Positions 24,068 through 31,238 of a DNA stretch of 64,000 bases are shown piece after piece. Where the stretch lies: assembly GCF_036227205.1 (NCBI RefSeq), contig NZ_CP109442.1:1240001-1304000 (forward strand), written 5' to 3'. Position 1 is the stretch's first letter. Each line of letters begins with the position of its first letter. A model generated the notes under the pieces. It saw only the letters and a program-made list of their open reading frames with translations. It made no database searches and had not been told where the DNA came from. This DNA is from Amycolatopsis sp. NBC_01480. Lineage in GTDB: Bacteria; Actinomycetota; Actinomycetes; Mycobacteriales; Pseudonocardiaceae. Position numbers and translations under genes: made by a program.

Positions 24068-24083
24068 TATGACGAGTGTCATA
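24068..24083. promoter_or_regulatory. TetR-type operator 2
   Basis: TATGACGAGTGTCATA: six-base perfect arms TATGAC/GTCATA. Its centre is 51 bases, about five helical turns, from operator 1, allowing co-operative binding on one face. Confidence 0.7.
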
Positions 24084-24355
24084 ATGTTGCTCACGCAGGC
24101 GACACGGCGGGGCCCCACGAACCGGCGGCGCCCCGCCAAAACGGTGGCGCGCCACCCCTGGGAGGTTATTTGTATTCACGTGCCGTGTCCGCCATCACCC
24201 GTAGGCGCTAAAAAACGCCGGAATTCATGCGTCGGTCATCATCAGTTCCCGCGTAGGCCTCATCGGGTGAAAACCGTTCCCAAAACCTCCCCGGACCCGG
24301 TTTTATCCCTATCTTTCAATGGACTCTCCAGCTCGGTCAGCAAAGGGGAAAGGCC
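24084..24355. other. 272-base upstream region, relatively AT-rich
   Basis: No gene seen. It has a short GGCGCTAAAAAACGCC hairpin-like element (about 24205-24220) and an inverted pair AAAACC/GGTTTT (about 24287-24305), either of which may belong to the promoter of the 24356 gene. The lower GC than surrounding genes fits a regulatory region or foreign DNA. Confidence 0.45.
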
Positions 24356-24778
24356 ATGACCCAGTCGCTCGAGGTTCCGACAAAGGAATTCTGCATCGAG
24401 TGGACGATGGACGGCCATGAAGGCGGTCGCGTCCGCTTCACCCTCTCCGGGCAGGTGAGTCTGCTCGACGGCAAGCGCTTCTACAAAGTCGACGGCGTGC
24501 TCTACATCTCCGAAGGCAGCACGTACTGCCGCGAAATCGGGAATCCGCGGCTGTACGTCCGGCGCAACGGCGTCGAGGCGAGCGGGCGGCAATGGGGCTG
24601 GGAGACGATCAGCTCCCGCAAGACCGCGAACCGCCTCTGCTCGATGGACGGCTATTTCGTGCGCACCGGCTACTGGGCTCCCGCCGACCGCTCGATCCAG
24701 TTGAGCATCGTCGCGGAGCACGGCCTCGGCCGCCGCAAGTCGTACAGCCCGACCACTACCCTCCGACTGGTCGACTGA
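24356..24778 (+). CDS. hypothetical protein, 140 residues
   Basis: I do not recognise this protein. It is soluble, rich in beta-type sequence (RVRFTLSGQVSLLDGKRFYK, VDGVLYISEG, PRLYVRRNG) with many aromatic and basic residues, two cysteines, no signal peptide and no membrane segment. GGGGAAAGG precedes ATG 24356. It is flanked by an AT-rich upstream region and has no obvious operon partner, so it may be a lineage-specific gene. Confidence 0.7.
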   Translation: MTQSLEVPTKEFCIEWTMDGHEGGRVRFTLSGQVSLLDGKRFYKVDGVLYISEGSTYCREIGNPRLYVRRNGVEASGRQWGWETISSRKTANRLCSMDGYFVRTGYWAPADRSIQLSIVAEHGLGRRKSYSPTTTLRLVD

Positions 24779-24933
24779 GCACCGGCACACCTGACCTGCG
24801 GTGACCGCGTTCACCCACAAGTGTCACGCCACGCCCGAAGGGTGCTGAGAAACACACCGGTTTCTCCCTAAATTCAGGCAAAAAGTTGCGCCGGACACAG
24901 CGCTCGCGAACACGTCAGAGGAGCATGGGAGGC

Positions 24934-25554
24934 ATGCGGAACAAGGCCCGGGGCGGCAAACCGCCCCATCCCTGCACACGACTGCTCCGGCGGCTCGGGG
25001 CCGCCCGCAATCCGCTCGTCCGGCGGTCCGATCGACTCGAGGGGGTGTTCCTCGCCGTGACGATCGTGCTCGCGCTGCTGGCAGTCCCGCTGGTGCTGGC
25101 ACTGGGCCAGGCCGACGTGGCGATGGAGACGGCGGCCTCCGACGCACAGGCCCGCACCCGGCACGAGGTCACCGCGACCGTGCTGAAGACCGCACCGCAG
25201 GCCGCGACCGTCGGCGACGGCGCGCCCATCACGCAGAACTCGCGCGTCACCGCCGGCTGGCGACTGCCCAACGGTTCGCCGCGCACCGGCGTGGTCACCG
25301 TGCCCGCCGGGGACGCGACCGTCGGCACGCAGACCCCGATCTGGCTGGACCACAAGGGCAAGCAGACCACCGCGCCGCTGACCCACTCCGACGCCGTGAC
25401 CAACGGCGTGCTCGTGGGCGCTTTCGCCTGGTTGTGCGTGATCGCCCTGCTGGCCGCCGCGTACTGGGTGGCCCGCCGGGTGCTGGACCGTCAGCGCGCG
25501 GCCCGGTGGGCGGCCGAGTGGCAGCAGTTCGCCGGCCCGGAAGCCGTGCGCTAG
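24934..25554 (+). CDS. Rv1733c-family membrane protein
   Basis: A 206-residue membrane protein. The motif NPLVRRSDRLEG at about 26-37 before the first membrane segment (GVFLAVTIVLALLAVPLVLA) is the hallmark of the Rv1733c family. An extracytoplasmic domain of about 100 residues follows (ATVLKTAPQ, VTAGWRLPNG, GTQTPIWLDHKG), then a second membrane segment. Function unknown; in M. tuberculosis the homologue belongs to the dormancy regulon. I start at 24934 because AGAGGAG is 10 bases upstream; the ATG at 24925 is only one base from that site. Confidence 0.87.
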   Translation: MRNKARGGKPPHPCTRLLRRLGAARNPLVRRSDRLEGVFLAVTIVLALLAVPLVLALGQADVAMETAASDAQARTRHEVTATVLKTAPQAATVGDGAPITQNSRVTAGWRLPNGSPRTGVVTVPAGDATVGTQTPIWLDHKGKQTTAPLTHSDAVTNGVLVGAFAWLCVIALLAAAYWVARRVLDRQRAARWAAEWQQFAGPEAVR

Positions 25555-25575
25555 TCCACTGTGGACAACCGGCGG

Positions 25576-25606
25576 CGTGGCTGCCCCTCGTCGAAGGACA
25601 GCCACG
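25576..25606. terminator. hairpin between convergent membrane protein genes
   Basis: CGTGGCTG (25576-25583) and CAGCCACG (25599-25606) are perfect inverted copies with partial pairing inside the loop. It lies between two convergent stops. Confidence 0.6.
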
Positions 25607-25615
25607 GCTTGCGGC

Positions 25616-26266
25616 TCAGACGGGCTGAGGCACGTCTGCCCGCTGTTGCGGAGCGTCGGCCAGCAGGGTTTCACCCTTGACCAGCCAGGCCAACGCGAAC
25701 GCGAAGATCGCCAGCGACTCCAGCCAGACCGTCGGATGCAGTGACGCCGTGGCGGTGTTGAAGAAGAGGCCGACGAGCACGATCAGGACCAGGCTGGCCA
25801 GCATCACCACCCCGCACACGCGGTACAGCACATTGCGTGCCTTTTTCCTCGGCGTGACAACGGAACCGTCCGACTTCGTGAACAGGAACAGGCAGAAGAA
25901 GGCCAGCGTCAGGAAGAACACCGCCGCGAAGACCAGGTGCGCCACGCCGATCACGTGCTCCGTCGTGGTCGGCGACGAAGGGCTGGTGGGGAACAGCGCG
26001 ACGCCGATGCCCGCCACCGCCGCGATGTCGGCCGCGATGTCGTCGATCCGGCCGTAACCGCGATAGGAAATCAGGAACACGCCGATCGCGCACAGGATGC
26101 CGACGAAGACGTTGCGCATGTCGCTGTAGTAGTAGCCGCTCAACGAGCCGAGCAGGCCACCTCCTTGCAGGATCTCCTTGCCCACGATCACGACGATCGG
26201 CAGGGCGAAGCCCAGCACCCCGATCGCGCGGCGGAGGAAGAGGTACGAGCGGACGAGTGTGTTCAT
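25616..26266 (-). CDS. DUF998-like six-segment membrane protein
   Basis: A 216-residue integral membrane protein. Hydrophobic segments fall at about 13-33, 47-66, 78-92, 106-128, 150-172 and 183-200. LSGYYYSDMRNVFVGILCAI and the SPTTTEH stretch fit the DUF998/Frag1-like groups of unknown function. GGGGAGG lies upstream of ATG 26266. Single gene. Confidence 0.75.
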   Translation of the reverse strand: MNTLVRSYLFLRRAIGVLGFALPIVVIVGKEILQGGGLLGSLSGYYYSDMRNVFVGILCAIGVFLISYRGYGRIDDIAADIAAVAGIGVALFPTSPSSPTTTEHVIGVAHLVFAAVFFLTLAFFCLFLFTKSDGSVVTPRKKARNVLYRVCGVVMLASLVLIVLVGLFFNTATASLHPTVWLESLAIFAFALAWLVKGETLLADAPQQRADVPQPV

Positions 26267-26327
26267 GGGTGGGGCCTCCCCGGGGTCCGACGCTGCCTTG
26301 CCCTAAGTTATCGGCTCGGCACCGGGC

Positions 26328-26639
26328 TCACCTGAGGGCGTCGTCCAGTTCCGCGAGCAGCTTGGCCTTCGGGCGGGCGCCGACGAACGCGCGCACCGGC
26401 TTGCCGCCGCGGAAGAGCATCAACGTGGGCAGCGACATCACCTGGTAGGCCCGCGCGGTCTCGGGGTTCTCGTCGGTGTTCACCTCGCGCACGGTCAGCG
26501 AGCCGGCGCGCTCCTCGGCGATCGCCGCCAGCACCGGCGCGATCATCCGGCACGGCGGGCACCAGGTGGCCCAGAAGTCGACCAGCACCGGCTGGTCGTG
26601 CTCCAGCACCTCGGCGGCGAACGTGGCGTCAGTGGTCAT
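26328..26639 (-). CDS. trxA: thioredoxin
   Basis: A 103-residue thioredoxin with the variant active site WCPPC (Cys27, Cys30) instead of WCGPC, and the cis-proline in SLPTLMLF. It reduces protein disulfides in the cytoplasm. Its ATG overlaps the stop of the MerR regulator gene (ATGA at 26636-26639), so it is co-translated with that regulator and probably controlled by it. Confidence 0.95.
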   Translation of the reverse strand: MTTDATFAAEVLEHDQPVLVDFWATWCPPCRMIAPVLAAIAEERAGSLTVREVNTDENPETARAYQVMSLPTLMLFRGGKPVRAFVGARPKAKLLAELDDALR

Positions 26640-27028
26640 CGGAGTCCTTCCTCAGCCGGGACGACACAGGTCCCGGTACGGGCGGTGGCCTCGGCGAGCT
26701 TGTCCATCAACGTGGCCCGCACGGCGCCGAGGTCGCGCAGGCAGGCCTCGACCTCTTCGAGCTTGCGGCGGTAGACCTCGACCGACTCGGCGCAGGAATC
26801 GCCGGTTTCGTGGCCGGTGCGCAGGCACTCGACGAACGAACGGGTGTCGTCGAGGCTGAACCCGACCGTGCGCAGGGTCTGGATCTCGCTGACCAGACGC
26901 AGGTCGTCCTCGCCGTACTCCCGGTACCCGTTCGCCGAGCGCTCCGCCGGCATCAGCCCCTGCGCCTCGTAGAAGCGCAGCGCCCGTGGTGTGGTCCCCG
27001 CCCGCTGGGCGAACTCGCCGATCCGCAT
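26636..27028 (-). CDS. MerR-family regulator of the thioredoxin operon
   Basis: A 130-residue activator. The N-terminal winged helix is MRIGEFAQRAGTTPRALRFY, followed by a dimerisation helix and cysteines 68, 79, 96 and 121. Spaced cysteines in a MerR protein coupled to thioredoxin suggest a thiol or metal sensor, but it lacks the SoxR four-cysteine cluster. A MerR-type promoter with a 19-base spacer sits just upstream, so it regulates its own operon. Confidence 0.88.
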   Translation of the reverse strand: MRIGEFAQRAGTTPRALRFYEAQGLMPAERSANGYREYGEDDLRLVSEIQTLRTVGFSLDDTRSFVECLRTGHETGDSCAESVEVYRRKLEEVEACLRDLGAVRATLMDKLAEATARTGTCVVPAEEGLR

Positions 27029-27034
27029 GCCCTG

Positions 27035-27065
27035 ACGCTAAACCTTGACGCTCGCGTGAAGGCAA
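27035..27065 (-). promoter_or_regulatory. MerR-type promoter with 19-base spacer and dyad
   Basis: Minus strand: TTGCCT (27065-27060), 19 bases, TAGCGT (27040-27035). The spacer region holds the dyad CCTTCACGC-GA-GCGTCAAGG (27062-27043), matching at eight of nine positions per arm. Over-long spacing with a central dyad is the defining layout of MerR-activated promoters. Confidence 0.75.
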
Positions 27066-27069
27066 CTTC

Positions 27070-28260
27070 TCAGCTCGCGACCCGGCGGGGGTACTCGCGG
27101 TACTCGACCGCGTTCGCGGCGCGGGAGCCCATGTAGTCCCACAGCTTGCCGAACAGCGCGTTGCCCATCATCTTGTAACCGCGGTTGCGGGTGTGGATCC
27201 CCTTCTGTGTGGCCGGCACGAGGAAGTTGGCCGAACCGGCGCTGTTCTTGTGCCCGACGTGCGCGGGCTTGCGCAGCCGCTGTTCATAGCGCGCGAACGC
27301 GGTCACGTGGTCGCCGTCCGCCGCGGCGAGCTCGCCCGCGAGGATCTGCGCGCCCATCATCGCCAGCCCGGTGCCGGAGCCGCCGGGGCCCGCGCACCAC
27401 GCGGCGTCGCCGAGCAGCACCACGCGCCCGGTCGACCACCGGTCGAGCCGGATCTGCCCGACGGTGTCGAAGTACAGGTCGTCCGCCTCCGGCATCGCGC
27501 GCATCAGCCGGGGGATCTCCCAGCCCGCGCCCGCGTAGACGTCGGCCAGGATTTCCTTCTGCCGCGCCAAGTCCGGGCGGCCGTAACCACCCGGGTCACC
27601 GCGGAAGTACAGGCCGACGGTGACCGTTTCCGGCTCGCGGTTGCTGGCGATCATCGCGCTGCGGCCGGGTTCGCTGTAGATGAGGCCGCTGTGGTCGAGG
27701 CCGAGGTGGTTGGGCGCGGTGAAGCCCGCGACGTGGTAACCGAGGCCCTGGCGGAACGACGCCTCCGGGCCGAACGCCACCGCGCGGACGCCGGAGTGGA
27801 TGCCGTCGGCGCCCACCACCAGGTCGAACTCACGCGGCGCGCCATGGCGGAACGTCACCTGCACCCCGTCGGCCGTCTCGGTGAGCGCGGTGACGCGGTC
27901 GCCGAAGACGTACTCGGTGTAGTCCTTGGTGCGGTCGTAGAGGATGCGGGCGAGGTCGCCGCGCAGTACCTCGACCTCGCCGCTGATGAACCGGGACGGC
28001 ACGGTGAACGCCGGTTGCCCGGCCTGGTCGAGCACGACCTGGTCGCCCATCGCGGTCTCCCGCTCGCGGACCTCGTCGGCGATCCCCATGGCGCCCAGCA
28101 GCTTCATCTGCTCGCCGCGGAAGTCGACGGCCTGGCCGCCGGGCCGCAGGGCCGGCGCCGTCTCGACGACGGTCACCGAGTAGCCGTGCTGGTGCAGCCA
28201 GTAGGCGGCGGACGGCCCAGCCACGCTGGCGCCGGAAACGAGGACGGTCTTGCTGGTCAT
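27070..28260 (-). CDS. FAD-dependent aromatic monooxygenase (PHBH-type)
   Basis: A 396-residue flavin monooxygenase. The FAD dinucleotide fold is VLVSGASVAGPSAAYWL, the DG motif is VVGADGIHSGVR, and the second FAD motif is VVLLGDAAWCAGPGGSGTGL. The family hydroxylates aromatic or polyketide-like substrates, or inactivates drugs such as tetracycline or rifampicin; substrate here unknown. GAAGGGG precedes ATG 28260. A MarR gene lies 128 bases upstream on the same strand, separated by a hairpin. Confidence 0.9.
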   Translation of the reverse strand: MTSKTVLVSGASVAGPSAAYWLHQHGYSVTVVETAPALRPGGQAVDFRGEQMKLLGAMGIADEVRERETAMGDQVVLDQAGQPAFTVPSRFISGEVEVLRGDLARILYDRTKDYTEYVFGDRVTALTETADGVQVTFRHGAPREFDLVVGADGIHSGVRAVAFGPEASFRQGLGYHVAGFTAPNHLGLDHSGLIYSEPGRSAMIASNREPETVTVGLYFRGDPGGYGRPDLARQKEILADVYAGAGWEIPRLMRAMPEADDLYFDTVGQIRLDRWSTGRVVLLGDAAWCAGPGGSGTGLAMMGAQILAGELAAADGDHVTAFARYEQRLRKPAHVGHKNSAGSANFLVPATQKGIHTRNRGYKMMGNALFGKLWDYMGSRAANAVEYREYPRRVAS

Positions 28261-28334
28261 CGCTGATCCCCTTCTCGGGTTCGGTTGGTGATGACGCAAG
28301 ACTGCGGCGGGGCGCTGACCACGCCCGCACGAGA

Positions 28335-28364
28335 CGCTGACGGCCCCGCGAGGGACCGTCAGCG
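28335..28364 (-). terminator. hairpin between the MarR and monooxygenase genes
   Basis: CGCTGACGG (28335-28343) and CCGTCAGCG (28356-28364) form a perfect nine-base stem. It follows the MarR stop on the minus strand. Confidence 0.55.
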
Positions 28365-28388
28365 GTCAGTGAAACGAGTGTTCACGAG

Positions 28389-28871
28389 TCAGCGGGTGCA
28401 GGGATCGCCCTCGGCGTCCTCGTCGAGCCGCGCCAGCATCCGGTCGAAGGCCCGGCCGAGCACTTCCAGCTCGTCGCCGGAAAGCGGGTCGAAGAAGTAC
28501 CGCCGCACCGTTTCCACGTGCTGGGGCGCGGCGGCCTCGATCGCGCCGCGCCCGGTCGCCGTCAGCCGCACCATCGAGCCGCGCGCGTCGTCCGGGCAGT
28601 CCTCGCGTGAGACCAGTCCGCGCTTCTCCATCCGGCTCACGTGATGCGAGAGCCGGCTGCGGTCCCAGTCGACCTGGGTGCCGAGGTCGCGCATCCGCAG
28701 CACTTCATCGGGAGCTTCGGACAGCGGCACGAGCAGGGCGTAGTCGGCGCCGGACAGGCCCGCGTCCCGTTCCAGCTGCCGGTCCACCGCGCCGCCGAAG
28801 TCCCGGAGGAGCCGTTGATAGGACCGCCAGACGTGCGCCTCCCGCTCATCGAGCCATCGCGCGTCTGCCAT
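28389..28871 (-). CDS. MarR-family regulator
   Basis: A 160-residue winged-helix repressor: LRMRDLGTQVDWDRSRLSHH is the recognition region and MEKRGLVSREDCPDDARGSM the wing. Its start is 32 bases downstream of the CoA-ligase stop, with an AT-rich ACAAAATTGTTGACA segment between (28883-28897) that contains a TTGT/ACAA dyad and may be its operator. It could control the monooxygenase downstream or the ligase upstream. Typical ligands are phenolic acids. Confidence 0.88.
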   Translation of the reverse strand: MADARWLDEREAHVWRSYQRLLRDFGGAVDRQLERDAGLSGADYALLVPLSEAPDEVLRMRDLGTQVDWDRSRLSHHVSRMEKRGLVSREDCPDDARGSMVRLTATGRGAIEAAAPQHVETVRRYFFDPLSGDELEVLGRAFDRMLARLDEDAEGDPCTR

Positions 28872-28902
28872 CCCTCGATCCTACAAAATTGTTGACACAT
28901 CA

Positions 28903-30702
28903 TCACGGTCTCGCGGCGAGGATCACCCCCGGGCCGGGATCGGCGGCGTAGAGCCGTTCGACGATCCCGGCGCGCCGCCGCAGCACCTGGCGCTGGTTGA
29001 CGTACCCCTTGTCCGTGATTTCGCCGGCATCGAGATCCGGCGGTTCGGCGAGCAGCACGAGCCGCTCGACGCGTCCGGCAGAGCCCGCGGTGGCGTTGAG
29101 CGCGGCGAGCAACTTCGCGAGGTGCTCGGCCAGCTCGGGGTGGACCAGGCAGCCGTCGACGACCGTGGGTTCGGCGATCGACAAAGCCCGCGCTTCGGCT
29201 TGGTTGAGCCAAGCCAGCGCGCCCACGTGCGCGCGGTCCTCCCCCGCGATCACCGCGTCCGAGAGCACGCGGACGGCCGAAAGCAGCGCCGTCCGCAGCG
29301 CGCCGACGCGGACGAAAGTGCCAGTGCCGAGCTTGAAGTCCTCCGCGATCCGGCCACCGAACAGCAGCCCCGCGTTCGGGTCCGCCGGATCGACCGGCAA
29401 TGCGGCGTCGCCGGGGCGATAAAAACCGTCACTATCGAACGCGGCTGCGGTCGCTTCCGGGCGGCCCAGATAGCCGGGTGTCACGGCGGCACCCCGTACC
29501 CGGATCTCTCGCGCATCGCCGACGGGCGCGAGCTTTACCTCCAGCCCCGGGAGCGGGACGCCGATGCACCGCGCGTCCTCGAACGCGTAGTGCGCGCTAG
29601 TCACGCAGGGCGCAGTTTCGGTGGCACCCCACGAGCCTGTGAGCGCGACGTCCCGGCCGGTGGTGGCGCGCGCGACCGCCGCGAGCCGTTCGCGCAACGC
29701 GGCGGGGAGCGCGGCCGCGGCATTGAACAGGAGCCACACGCGGGAGAAGAAGACCCGGGCGAACTCGGCGTCCTGCTCCAGCACGGGCACGAGCTGGGCA
29801 TAGCCGGCGGGCACATTGAAGTAGAGCGTCGGCGGCGCGGAGCGCAGGTTCTCCACACTCCGGGCGAACAGGTGCGGCGCGGGCTTGCCGTCGTCGACGT
29901 ACAGCGTGCCGCCGCTCCGTAGCACCAGGCCGACGTTGTGGTTGCCGCCGAACGTGTGGCTCCATGGCAGCCAGTCGACGAGCACCGGCCGCTCTTCGGC
30001 CAGAAGCGGCCAGACCTGGCTGATCGCTTGCTGGTTGGAGCACAGCATGCGGTGGGTGTTCAGCACGCCCTTGGGCGTTCCGGTTGAGCCGGACGTGAAA
30101 AGCACCTTCGCCAGCGTGTCCGGCCCGACTCCGGCGGACGCGGCTTCAAGACCGGGCCCCGGCTCCGTCGCGAGCAGGTCGTCGAGCAGTTCGGCACCGG
30201 GCACGGGATCACGCGCGACGACCACCGTGCTGGGCGACACCGCGGCGAGTGCGGCCGCGAACGGGCCGCCTTCCTCTGCGAACACCAGCCCCGGCCGCAA
30301 CAGTGCGGTGATCTCGCGGATACGCGCATGGTCAGCGCTGAGCAGGGAGTACGCCGCGCTGATCGGCGCCACTGGGACGCCCGCCGTCAGCGCGCCGAGA
30401 GTGAGCACGAGGTGGGCCGCGGAATTGCCGGAAAGGATCATCAACGGCGAGGCCGGGCCGAGCCCGCGGTCGAGCAGGGCCTGGCCGACGGCGTCGGCAC
30501 GGCGGCGGACCTCGCCGTAGCTCAACGTCGCCCAGCCGTCTCCGGCGCGCTCGGCCACCAGCGGGTAGTCCGGGTCGAGGGCCGCCCACTCGCGCAGCGT
30601 GGCGGCGACGCTCCTCGGGTACGGGCCCAGCGGCGTCCGGGAGCGGAAGACCACGCTCCCGTCCGGCCGGTCCTCGCGCTCGATGTCGGGCACAGCGAAC
30701 AT
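28903..30702 (-). CDS. AMP-forming acyl-CoA ligase, feruloyl-CoA synthetase-like
   Basis: A 599-residue adenylating enzyme. The P-loop-like motif is FTSGSTGTPKGVLN, the A5-type motif GSWGATETAP, and the A7/A8 region DGFYRPGDAA and FGGRIAEDFKLGTGTFV. The DWLPWSHTFGGNHN stretch and the long C-terminus without the usual catalytic lysine loop are hallmarks of the feruloyl-CoA synthetase subgroup, which activates hydroxycinnamic acids. GGAGGAGG precedes ATG 30702. Two MarR genes flank it, a usual arrangement for aromatic-acid catabolism, and the upstream one ends 31 bases away. Confidence 0.88.
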   Translation of the reverse strand: MFAVPDIEREDRPDGSVVFRSRTPLGPYPRSVAATLREWAALDPDYPLVAERAGDGWATLSYGEVRRRADAVGQALLDRGLGPASPLMILSGNSAAHLVLTLGALTAGVPVAPISAAYSLLSADHARIREITALLRPGLVFAEEGGPFAAALAAVSPSTVVVARDPVPGAELLDDLLATEPGPGLEAASAGVGPDTLAKVLFTSGSTGTPKGVLNTHRMLCSNQQAISQVWPLLAEERPVLVDWLPWSHTFGGNHNVGLVLRSGGTLYVDDGKPAPHLFARSVENLRSAPPTLYFNVPAGYAQLVPVLEQDAEFARVFFSRVWLLFNAAAALPAALRERLAAVARATTGRDVALTGSWGATETAPCVTSAHYAFEDARCIGVPLPGLEVKLAPVGDAREIRVRGAAVTPGYLGRPEATAAAFDSDGFYRPGDAALPVDPADPNAGLLFGGRIAEDFKLGTGTFVRVGALRTALLSAVRVLSDAVIAGEDRAHVGALAWLNQAEARALSIAEPTVVDGCLVHPELAEHLAKLLAALNATAGSAGRVERLVLLAEPPDLDAGEITDKGYVNQRQVLRRRAGIVERLYAADPGPGVILAARP

Positions 30703-30733
30703 CCGGCCTCCTCCGCGAGGGCCCCTCACATAA

Positions 30734-31210
30734 CTATTGCGCCTCGCGGGAAATTTGTCGAACGTCAGCCGGTTCAGGCTCGACCAGCCGGCGCATCACG
30801 GCGCCGGCCTTGAGCAGCAGCTCCACTTCGTCCTGGTCGAGCTCGCCCAGCCGCTCGACCAATGCCTCGGATTCGTCGCGGACCACCGCGCGCAGCCGCC
30901 GCCGTCCCGGCTGGGTGAGGTGGACGTAGCTCACGCGCCGGTCGTCCGCGTCCGTCCCGCGCGCCACCAGGCCGGTCTCTTCCATGGCGTGCACGACCTT
31001 CGTCGCGGTCGGCTGGGAGCAGCCGACCTCCTCGGCGAGCGCGCCGACCCGCAACGGCCCGGAGCGCGACAGCTTGGCCAGCACCAGGAGCTGGGTACGG
31101 GGCAGGCCGTCCGGCGGCGCGGCCCGGCGCAGCTCCCGCAGCAGCCGGTGCAGCGACAACACGAACTGGAACGCCTCGTCGGCGTCGGCATCCCGCGGCT
31201 CGCGCACCAT
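30734..31210 (-). CDS. MarR-family regulator upstream of the CoA ligase
   Basis: A 158-residue winged-helix regulator: VGALAEEVGCSQPTATKVVH is the DNA-reading helix and GTDADDRRVSYVHLTQPGRR the wing. GGAAGGAG lies upstream of ATG 31210; the ATG at 31228 is less well placed. It is probably the first gene of the MarR-ligase transcript and likely to respond to the ligase substrate or its CoA thioester. CAATAGTTATG just after its stop (about 30731-30741) could be a binding site. Confidence 0.87.
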   Translation of the reverse strand: MVREPRDADADEAFQFVLSLHRLLRELRRAAPPDGLPRTQLLVLAKLSRSGPLRVGALAEEVGCSQPTATKVVHAMEETGLVARGTDADDRRVSYVHLTQPGRRRLRAVVRDESEALVERLGELDQDEVELLLKAGAVMRRLVEPEPADVRQISREAQ

Positions 31211-31238
31211 GTCCGCTCCTTCCCTCACCCGGCTGACG

